A DNA stretch of 64,000 nt, taken from the NCBI RefSeq assembly GCF_016862195.1, contig NZ_BOMM01000049.1, forward strand, positions 124,001 to 188,000. The letters run 5' to 3'. Positions 53,398 through 60,401 of the stretch are shown piece by piece (within the stretch, counting starts at the first letter, position 1; each line of letters starts with the position of its first letter). The notes under the pieces were generated by a model. That model saw only the letters and a list, made by a program, of their open reading frames with translations. It was not told the origin of the DNA and searched no databases. The translations under genes and the position numbers were made by a program. The stretch is from Paractinoplanes ferrugineus. GTDB lineage: Bacteria; Actinomycetota; Actinomycetes; Mycobacteriales; Micromonosporaceae.

Positions 53398-55656
53398 CTA
53401 CTCGTACCGCAGCTTGTCGGTCCGGGTGACCCAGCCGGCGGCCGGCAGCAGGACGACGACCGTGGTGGCCAGGGCCAGGCCGGCGCCGGCGGCGGCCGGA
53501 CCGAGGATCGCCGGGGCATCGAACCGGACCGGCACCGCGGACATCCGCATGAGCAGCGCGCCCAGGCCGGCGCCGACCCCGCTCGCCAGCGCGAGACCGC
53601 TGAGCACCGGAGCGATCGCCTGGAGCAGGACGGACCAGACCACCGTCGAGCGCCGCGCGCCGATGGCCGCGAGGACGCCGAGCACGCGGCGCCGCTCACC
53701 CAGACGGGCCGCCACGTCCAGCAGGAGACCGACCGCCATCATCAGCAGCAGCAGCGCCAGGCCGACGGTGAGCGCGGACCCCAGCGGGGCATAGAAGTCG
53801 GTCTCCGGGGCGAGAGAAGTGAACAGGGCCAGCGGATCGATCTCGGCCGCGACGCCGCGAAGCTGCCCGGCCACGGCCGCGGGCTCCTTCGAGGTGAAGA
53901 TGCCGGTGTCGACGAACTCGGGATCGACGTCGGGCGGCACCGCGGTGGCGGCGGCCGGAGTCAGCAGGACGCTGGGGCCCGCGTTTGCCAGATAGGGGCC
54001 GATCAGGGCGGCCCGGCGGGCGTCGTGCGGGACGGCGATCCGCGCGCCCGGGGCCGGATCCGAACCGCCCGCGTCCAGAGTGACCGAGCGGCGCGGACCG
54101 CCGGTGGTGAAGGCGTCGCCGTCGGCGCACCGGGACAGGGCGGCGACCTGGCTCAACGCGGCGCAGTCGCCGACGATGACGAACTCGGGCACCGGGTTGC
54201 CCGGGTCGTACACGACGTATTGCGCCACGGTGCCCGCGGTCACGCCGCCGACCTGTTCGAACAAGGCGCTGCGGTGGCGCATGGCGGCCGGCGTCTGCCG
54301 GCCGGTGAACTGAACGAGGAAGGCCGGGCCGCCGGGATCGTCCGAGTCGACGGCACGATTCGCGGCCGCGGCGAAGAACGTCTGCAGGGCGATCGCTCCG
54401 GCGACCGCGACGACGATGCCGGTGACCGCCCGGGTCGACCCGGCCGGGTTGCGGCGCAGCTGCTCGGACGCCAGCTGCCAGGACGCCGGACCGTGCGGCA
54501 GCAGCCGGGCGACCGCCGGCACCAGGTACGGCAGGATCGGGATCAGCGACACCAGCAGCAGCAGGACGCCGAGACCGGTCCGGTCCTCGGGCACGTCCGG
54601 AAGACCGAGAATCGCCGGGTAGAGCAGCGCCACGCCGGCGACCGGCAGGATGAGCCGCCACCAGAGTCGGCCACGCCAGTGCGCCGCCTGGCGGAAGACG
54701 CCCAGCGGTTCGATGCTGACGCCACGGAAACCCAGCACGGCCATCGCGGCCGACAGCGCCAGGACGCCCACCACGGTGGCGAGCGCCAGGACCGGAACCG
54801 GACGGACGTCGGCCGGGTAGACGCTGAAGCCGAGCAGGTCGAAAGCGGCGGCCCGCTCGCGCGCCGACAAGTAGAGCGCTACGCCGCCGGCCAGCCCAAA
54901 TCCGGTCGCCACCAGGCTCTCGCCGAGAGCGATGCGCAGCACCGCCCGATGGTCCGCGCCGATCAGCCGGATGGCGGCGAGCCGACGGTCGCGGCGGTCG
55001 GTACCGAACCGCAGCGCGGCGCCGAGGAGGATCACGATCGGCAGCAGCAGGGTGACCAGAACGGTCACCGAGAGGATGTACGGGCCGTCGCCGATCTCTT
55101 CGACGGCGGGGTAACCGAATCGGTCCACCCGCCAGGAGCCCTGGCCGAGCCTGTCCCGGACCCGGGGGTAGCCGGCGTAGTACGCCAACTCGCGCGGTCC
55201 GGACAGGCCGTCCGGGCCGATCGTGCCGACCACCCGGTAGGGCATCTGCCGGCGCAGCGTGCCGCCGTCCGGGCCCGCGAGGGCGGCCTGCAGAGCGGGT
55301 GAGGCGTACATCTGGTGGTCGCCGGGGAAGGCGGGTACGCCGGGCGGTCGTGGCGCGCCGGGAGCGTCCGGCCAGAGCAGACGTCCCCGGATGTCGTCGC
55401 CGTGCCACCCGGCCTCCACCGCGGCGACGACGACGGTGCGCCCGGCCGGCCGGTCCTCGCCGGCCGTGTTGTCGCCCCGGGCTTCGGAGCGGGACTGGCG
55501 TGCGTCGAGCATGGTCGGGACCGATGCCGCGAGCAGGAGCGCCGCGGTGCCGATGGCGACTGCGGAGGCGACCATCGCGATCCGTACCGCACCGTGGCGG
55601 CCGCCGGCGAACGCCAGCCGGAACCCGAGCGCCAGCTCGGTACGCAACCGCCTCAC
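53398..55656 (-). CDS. FtsX/MacB-type ABC permease
   Basis: A 752-aa membrane protein. One membrane helix lies near residue 25-45 (AMVASAVAIGTAALLLAASV), then a long extracytoplasmic domain, a helix cluster (~190-400) and a C-terminal FtsX-like block (LALLLLMMAVGLLLDVAARL, LGVLAAIGARRSTVVWSVLL). This is the two-block FtsX permease layout used in export or cell-envelope ABC systems. GTG 55656 overlaps the ATPase stop (GTGA). With the ATPase and PadR gene it forms one operon. Substrate unknown; peptide or drug export is common for PadR-controlled sets. Confidence 0.85.
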   Translation of the reverse strand: MRRLRTELALGFRLAFAGGRHGAVRIAMVASAVAIGTAALLLAASVPTMLDARQSRSEARGDNTAGEDRPAGRTVVVAAVEAGWHGDDIRGRLLWPDAPGAPRPPGVPAFPGDHQMYASPALQAALAGPDGGTLRRQMPYRVVGTIGPDGLSGPRELAYYAGYPRVRDRLGQGSWRVDRFGYPAVEEIGDGPYILSVTVLVTLLLPIVILLGAALRFGTDRRDRRLAAIRLIGADHRAVLRIALGESLVATGFGLAGGVALYLSARERAAAFDLLGFSVYPADVRPVPVLALATVVGVLALSAAMAVLGFRGVSIEPLGVFRQAAHWRGRLWWRLILPVAGVALLYPAILGLPDVPEDRTGLGVLLLLVSLIPILPYLVPAVARLLPHGPASWQLASEQLRRNPAGSTRAVTGIVVAVAGAIALQTFFAAAANRAVDSDDPGGPAFLVQFTGRQTPAAMRHRSALFEQVGGVTAGTVAQYVVYDPGNPVPEFVIVGDCAALSQVAALSRCADGDAFTTGGPRRSVTLDAGGSDPAPGARIAVPHDARRAALIGPYLANAGPSVLLTPAAATAVPPDVDPEFVDTGIFTSKEPAAVAGQLRGVAAEIDPLALFTSLAPETDFYAPLGSALTVGLALLLLMMAVGLLLDVAARLGERRRVLGVLAAIGARRSTVVWSVLLQAIAPVLSGLALASGVGAGLGALLMRMSAVPVRFDAPAILGPAAAGAGLALATTVVVLLPAAGWVTRTDKLRYE

Positions 55657-56330
55657 CGGACACCGGCCGGGTCGAAGCTGCGGCCGTCGCGGACCACGAT
55701 GCCGCGGTCGGCGTACGCCGCGACCCGCGAGTCGTGGGTGACCAGGACGACCGCGGCCCCGGTGTCCCGCGCCGCGTCGTTCAGCAGGTCCATCACCTGC
55801 TCCCCGGCGACCGAGTCGAGCGCGCCGGTCGGCTCGTCGGCGAAGATCACCTTCGGGCCGCCGACCAGGGCCCGGGCCACCGCCACCCGCTGCTGCTCGC
55901 CGCCGGACAGTTCCCCGGGCCGGGCCGCTGCCTTGTCGGCCAGACCGAGCCGGTCCATCCAGCCGGCGGCCCGGCGCTCGGCGGCGCGCCGGGAGACGCC
56001 GTCCAGCCGCAGCGGCAGTGCCACGTTCTGGACCGCGGTCAGCTCCGGCACCAGCTGACCGAACTGGAAGACGAAGCCGAACTCGCGGCGGCGCAGCGCG
56101 CTGCGGCGGACGTCGGTCAACTGCGCGAGGTCCTGCCCGGCGTACCGGACAAGACCCGCGCCGGGCCGGGTCAGGCCGGCCGCGCAGTGCAGCAAGGTGG
56201 ATTTCCCGGAACCGGACGGGCCCATGACCGACACGATCTCGCCGGCCCGGACGGCCAGGTCGGCCGCGGCCAGTGCCACCGTCTTCCCGTACGCCTTGTG
56301 CAGTCCCTCGGCGACCAGCAGGGCGCTCAT
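55653..56330 (-). CDS. MacB/LolD-type ABC ATPase
   Basis: A 225-aa ATPase: Walker A VMGPSGSGKSTLLHC, Q-loop FGFVFQFGQLVPEL, signature ELSGGEQQRVAVARALVGGP, Walker B KVIFADEPTGALDS, H-loop VVLVTHDSRVAAYAD. LolD/MacB-class single domain, overlapping the permease start by GTGA and the PadR stop by ATGA. It drives the adjacent FtsX-type permease. Confidence 0.93.
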   Translation of the reverse strand: MSALLVAEGLHKAYGKTVALAAADLAVRAGEIVSVMGPSGSGKSTLLHCAAGLTRPGAGLVRYAGQDLAQLTDVRRSALRRREFGFVFQFGQLVPELTAVQNVALPLRLDGVSRRAAERRAAGWMDRLGLADKAAARPGELSGGEQQRVAVARALVGGPKVIFADEPTGALDSVAGEQVMDLLNDAARDTGAAVVLVTHDSRVAAYADRGIVVRDGRSFDPAGVR

Positions 56331-56851
56331 CGGCGCACCTGCCCGGCCAACTCGTGCAGCACCGTCGCGGTGTGTTCCAGCCAGCGCAGGTCGGCGTCCA
56401 GATGGAACAACGCGTGGTCGCAGATGATCCGGTCGGCCAGGTCACCGGTGCGCTTGCGCCGGGTCAGCTCGCGCATGGCCTCGAGGTGCTTCTCGCGTTG
56501 CACGTCGAGCACGGCGGCCGCGGACCGCCCGGTCAGCAGCGCGGAGATCACCTTCGCGTAGAGGCTGCTCTGCAGGTACTGCTCGGGGTCCTCCGGCTCG
56601 TCGAGCCACCGCTGGACGTCGGTGACCCCAGCCTCGGTGATCTTGTAGATCTTCCGGTCGGGACCACCGTCCCCTTCCCCCGGTTCCACCGTGACGAACC
56701 CACCGCGCAGCAGTTTCGCCAGAGCCGTGTAGACCTGCCCGTAGGCCACCGGCCGGGACCGGCCGAAGTGCTGATCATAGGCGCGCTTGAGGTCGTACCC
56801 GTGTTGCGCCTGCCCTTCCAGCAAAGCCAGGAACGTCGATCTCATCGTCAT
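56327..56851 (-). CDS. PadR-family transcriptional regulator
   Basis: A 174-aa PadR protein: winged helix at the N-terminus (GYDLKRAYDQHFGRSRPVAY, GQVYTALAKLLRGGFVTVEP), a wing with GGPDRKIYKITEAG, and a C-terminal helical (Vir_reg_C) half. The ATG at 56851 follows a promoter-like TATAGT almost directly, so the message may be leaderless; ATG 56845 is an alternative. Its stop overlaps the ATPase start. It probably autoregulates and represses the ABC operon. Confidence 0.93.
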   Translation of the reverse strand: MTMRSTFLALLEGQAQHGYDLKRAYDQHFGRSRPVAYGQVYTALAKLLRGGFVTVEPGEGDGGPDRKIYKITEAGVTDVQRWLDEPEDPEQYLQSSLYAKVISALLTGRSAAAVLDVQREKHLEAMRELTRRKRTGDLADRIICDHALFHLDADLRWLEHTATVLHELAGQVRR

Positions 56852-56859
56852 GGCCGAGC

Positions 56860-56880
56860 ACTATATACACCCATACCTAG
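56860..56880 (-). promoter_or_regulatory. Promoter/operator of padR-type operon
   Basis: A -10-like TATAGT (56860-56865, minus) overlaps an imperfect dyad CTAnnTA-N6-TAnnTAG (56861-56880). The position right before the PadR start fits autorepression by the encoded PadR protein. Confidence 0.45.
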
Positions 56881-57548
56881 TCGTTCGACAGTTCCCGATG
56901 TGACGGCCCGGGAATCCGCGGGTATGCAGCCCCGCACGACGGCGGTGAAGGTGGGCCTGTGCGGAGCGAGCATGGCGCTGGCGTCCTACAGCCAGGCGTC
57001 ACGGCCTACAGCGCTTGCACCTCGTATCTCAGCACCGAATACCACCAGGCCAGCGTCGACGCGAATGCCGCCGCCTGCGTTGAGATCGCGATCGCTCACC
57101 CCACCTTGGCGGTGCCAGCGTTCACCCGGCTTTGACCTCGCCGGTCATGGCGCCAACAAAGCCGTTGCCCTGACGACCGACGATCGTGTGCTGTACTTGA
57201 TCAAAGGCAGAGCGGGAATCAACGGCCCGATCCTGCCGGTGCTGAGCACCGAACAGCGAGACGTACTCAAGTCAGCTGCGCTACGGCTCGCGGCCGGCCA
57301 GTCACCACTATTACAGACGCTGCGCCACGAATTGGCACCCGACGAGCCCGCCGCTCGGGAAGCCGCGCGCCTCGCCACCGAACGTCAACGGCAACGTCGT
57401 CGGCCCGACAGGATGCCTTCCAACGAAGCATGCCTTTCGTCACCGGACAGCAGGACGGCAGCGCTTACGACGACGAAGTAGCCGCGTAGGAAGCTGAGCG
57501 GATGGGCCGGTCCCGACGAAGACGCCCTCGTGCAAAAAGGCAGCTCTC
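56881..57548. other. Stretch without a supported gene
   Basis: About 670 bp. A plus-strand frame ending at 57481 has a coding-like final part (STEQRDVLKSAALRLAAGQS) but no start or SD close to it. It may be the end of a broken gene. Nothing else is supported. Confidence 0.35.
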
Positions 57549-57947
57549 GTGCTGGCGGCGATGGCGCCCGTCACCATCGAGCTAGATGCCCACCTACTCG
57601 CCGCCCACCGCCGCCCGACCGTGCAACAACTGAGCGCGCACCTATGCGTCCGCCACCCGGAACGGTTCAAGTCAACCGCTCTGGGCCCAGCCAAAGACAC
57701 CAACCCACGTGTACGACGCGTGCTGGCCGAAGCTGCAGCGCGCGCCCAAAGCGAGCACCCGAAAGACGTGGACGAGCTGCTGAATGTCCTTGCCTCTGAC
57801 GTCCGCTACAGCGTCCGCGCGGCGGCACAAACTACGGAGCGTCACCGGAGATGCAAGGCGGTAACGATCATTGGTGGCGAGGGCGGATACTGGCGAGCTT
57901 GCCCGCCTGAACACACGGATTTGCCGATGAGCGGATGTGGGTTCTGA
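57549..57947 (+). CDS. Hypothetical protein, 132 aa (weak)
   Basis: A GTG-start frame with mainly helical sequence (TIELDAHLLAAHRRPTVQQL, RVRRVLAEAAARAQSEHPKD) and plausible codon bias up to about residue 95. The final part looks random. No SD and no family are recognised, so it may be a real small gene or a fragment. Confidence 0.35.
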   Translation: MLAAMAPVTIELDAHLLAAHRRPTVQQLSAHLCVRHPERFKSTALGPAKDTNPRVRRVLAEAAARAQSEHPKDVDELLNVLASDVRYSVRAAAQTTERHRRCKAVTIIGGEGGYWRACPPEHTDLPMSGCGF

Positions 57948-58045
57948 GGATCGATGGATTGGTCTGGCTTGTCGGTCTTGCTGCACTACCGACGGCGACC
58001 GCGGCTTTAGCCGCCTACGGATTCGACGTCTCCGCGGGTTTCCTG

Positions 58046-58396
58046 TCAGTCATCGCCGTTATCGTCGAGCGCTGGCGGATCCACTCGTGGATCGTCCGGA
58101 GCATCCGGATAGAAGTGAACGGTAGACGACGAATTGCGTTCGGACTCCGCGACGGCGGCGGCGGCTTCCTCAGATGTCATCGAACCGTTGCCTTCCGCCA
58201 CGAATTCTTCGAATGTCTTGCCGTTTAGCGGAACGCTTTTCAAGGGGTAGAGATTACGTCCCTGACGTGGAGTCGTCGGTTCTGCGGCCGGCCCCTGTCG
58301 GCCGTCGGCCGTGCCGTCGTCAGCCGCCGCCGCACTGCTGGTCATGGCCCGGCACAGCGCGACGATCGCCAGTACTGCCACCCAACGCAACCGCAC
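58046..58396 (-). CDS. Small secreted protein, 116 aa
   Basis: GTG 58396 has AGGAGG 8 nt upstream, which decides the start over a longer frame. The protein has a signal peptide (LRWVAVLAIVALCRAMTSSA, cleavage after AAA near residue 25) and an acidic, Pro/Asp-rich mature part (EEFVAEGNGSMTSEEAAAAV). No family is known. It lies ~380 bp downstream of the DUF4240 lipoprotein-type gene on the same strand. Confidence 0.6.
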   Translation of the reverse strand: MRLRWVAVLAIVALCRAMTSSAAAADDGTADGRQGPAAEPTTPRQGRNLYPLKSVPLNGKTFEEFVAEGNGSMTSEEAAAAVAESERNSSSTVHFYPDAPDDPRVDPPALDDNGDD

Positions 58397-58482
58397 GTTC
58401 CACGCCTCCTGCCGCCTGTTTACACAGAGATTGTATGCCCCTCGGTGGTGCCGCTTAGAAGACTGGTGGCTAGTACTATTGG

Positions 58483-58629
58483 TCAATTATCGGCGGCACC
58501 ATAGTTGAGCTTCAGCGCCCGATCGTCGTCGCCTGGTACGTCCGAGCAGTAGCGGAACTTATAACAGCTGATACATCGCGCGATGTTGCCATTGTGCCGG
58601 TCGATTCCGGCGGGCCCGATGTTATTCAT
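58483..58629 (-). CDS. Cys-containing small ORF, 48 aa (weak)
   Basis: A 48-codon frame from ATG 58629 to TGA 58483-58485. The peptide has a CISCYKFRYC cluster, which could bind metal, and an acidic tail. No SD is visible. It is listed because the bias and Cys pattern are unusual for noncoding DNA, but translation is not assured. Confidence 0.3.
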   Translation of the reverse strand: MNNIGPAGIDRHNGNIARCISCYKFRYCSDVPGDDDRALKLNYGAADN

Positions 58630-58778
58630 GTTGTCAGATTTTCGTTATCGATGTCAGGCAATCGCCGGACGACAGTCGACTATCCGGATTGCCGCAGATA
58701 ACACGTAGGCTCAGTTGAACGAGTCGCATGTTGTTGCGGTGACGCGTCCGGCCGAAAAGACGTCTTGAGCGGCGATGG

Positions 58779-59404
58779 TCAGGTGCGTTTGGCCGGCCTG
58801 GGCAGGGTGACCTCCAGTGGCTCTGTGCCGTTGAGCGGGTAGCCGCTGGGCGGCGCGCTATCGCCCGGCTCGAGGACGGGGAAGGTGTCGTCCTGGTCGC
58901 CATGTCGCGCGTAGTAGATTCCGCTGACGGCTGCGCCGAACAACTCGCCCGCCCCCGCGCAGCCCGCCGTCAGGTCGTCGATGTCGGCGAGATTGTCGGG
59001 ATCGGCCGCGATGCGCTCGAAAGACTCGCGTCCCAAGGTGATGACCCACGATCGCCAATCGGTGAACCCGTCGTCGTCGACAGGCCCGCACGCCATGTCG
59101 GCCGCGGCGGCATGCCGCCAGCTGTAGAGCCGGGTGCTGGCCGCCACCAGCTGCTGCTGCTGGAATCCGCGTAGCGCATCATCGCCAGCGTCGGCGAAGC
59201 GGTCTTCAAGCAACTCGGCCATCGTGGCCGGGTCGCGGGCAGCGTGTTTGCCGGCTCCTTCGATGATCTGCCAGAACGAGTTCTGCTCCGCGTCTCCACG
59301 CTTGTTGTTGTGGTCGATGGTGACGCTTGCGGACGGATCGGGCGATCAGCGGCCGAGGAGGACCCGCATCCTGTGAACGCCAGAACCAGCAGCGGCGGCA
59401 GCAA
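58779..59404 (-). pseudogene. DUF4240 lipoprotein gene, apparent frameshift
   Basis: The 3' part (58779 to ~59290) encodes a DUF4240-like protein: NSFWQIIEGAGKHA at the start, then QQQLVAASTRLYSWRHAAAA and SWVITLGRESFERIAADP. That frame has no start codon before ATG 59222, inside the domain. Just upstream, in a different frame, a lipoprotein signal appears (LPPLLVLAFTGCGSSSAADR, from TTG 59404), followed by a Ser/Thr linker. Joining the two needs a frameshift near 59290-59320. It is either a true disruption or a sequence error. Confidence 0.5.
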
Positions 59405-59465
59405 CCAAAGATCCGTTCTGAGCTGTGGTGACGGTGTGGTTTTGTCGGTGGCTGCCGCTTAAAGA

Positions 59466-59585
59466 GTCGATGCTCAGCGATGGGTTGAGCTGTTCGAGAC
59501 GTTGACGGACCCGATCGAGGCACGCTTCGCCCAGCCGGAACCGCGGCGGCGGGTCCGGGACTTCGTGGCCGGACTGTTGGTCGAA
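59466..59585 (+). mobile_element. IS701-family transposase N-terminal fragment
   Basis: Forty codons without a start read RWVELFETLTDPIEARFAQP followed by EPRRRVRDFVAGLLVE, the N-terminal signature of IS701 transposases. It is truncated at 59585. Confidence 0.5.
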
Positions 59586-59814
59586 CCAGCGGTTTTGTTA
59601 CGCCAGAACAGATTGCGGCAGCCCGGTACAGCGGTCATCACATGAACAGGCAAGGTTTCACCGGCCCTGCCGAAGTGGACGTTTATGCCGAGGCCACTCT
59701 CAGCTACGAGAACCGGCAACGCGACCCTGCCTACCGAGCCATCCGTGGCCCGGAACAGGCGATGATCGACTTCGGTGGGTGCTCCGCGCACGGCTGCGCC
59801 GCCTACACGGCATA

Positions 59815-59965
59815 CCAGCCAGTACCACCACCGGAAGTCGTTCGCATCCCACGGACCCCCTTCAGGCGCCGTGAACACCAGATCGTTCGGCCGCTTGCCG
59901 GCGATCAAACGACCCACCAACTCGGCCACGCTTCTTGGCTCATGCCCGTCGTGCGTTGACCGCAC
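59815..59965 (-). pseudogene. Tyrosine integrase fragment
   Basis: The first ~50 codons of a minus-strand frame read SVAELVGRLIAGKRPNDLVF and TAPEGGPWDANDFRWWYW, the segment before the catalytic H-x-x-R of actinomycete integrases (LVFTAPEGGPLRxxNFRRxxW). Flanking integrase sequence is missing. Confidence 0.45.
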
Positions 59966-59971
59966 TGGTCA

Positions 59972-60163
59972 TCAAGTGCCCGGTTGTATCGAGGTCAGCA
60001 GCCAGCGAGCGAAGCAGCTTGAGTCGTCGAGCTCGGTGTACGACCTGACGGTGACCCGATACGTCTTACTTCGGGCCGGGACGAGCAACCCGGTGTCCGG
60101 CTTCCGGCCGCGTCCTCCGTGTTCGGTGAGGACGCCGCCGTACCGTGCCGGGAGAAGCGTCAT
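59972..60163 (-). CDS. Small hypothetical/remnant, 63 aa
   Basis: The frame from ATG 60163 encodes MTLLPARYGGVLTEHGGRGR then a beta-rich end (YRVTVRSYTELDDSSCFARW). Protein-like sequence continues upstream of the ATG in the same frame to ~60235 without a start codon, so this is probably the 3' end of a broken gene. Family not recognised. Confidence 0.35.
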   Translation of the reverse strand: MTLLPARYGGVLTEHGGRGRKPDTGLLVPARSKTYRVTVRSYTELDDSSCFARWLLTSIQPGT

Positions 60164-60401
60164 TGAGTATTCGCCCGAGCCGTCGCAGGCGGCGCCGAAG
60201 ATGGCCAGCTCACCGGCGGGCGGTACGTTGAGGATATGGCGCTACCTTCCATCCTCGACAGCCATGCCGGCGCCCGACCCGCCAGCGCCTTGTGCCGTCG
60301 CGGCTCACTGTCCTGCCGGCATACGGCTCAGGCCGGCACGCTGGACGTCCCCACACCGCGCAGTGCCGCGGCCAAGTTCCGATGCGCGACCGGGTCGTGA
60401 G

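Noticed and set aside
53392..55302. 636-codon plus-strand frame opposite the permease
   Set aside because: Antisense shadow, extremely Arg/Gln/Asp-rich with no recognisable fold.
53696..55663. 655-codon minus-strand frame over the ABC permease
   Set aside because: Arg/Gly/Pro-rich shadow of the FtsX-type permease in high-GC DNA; no domain.
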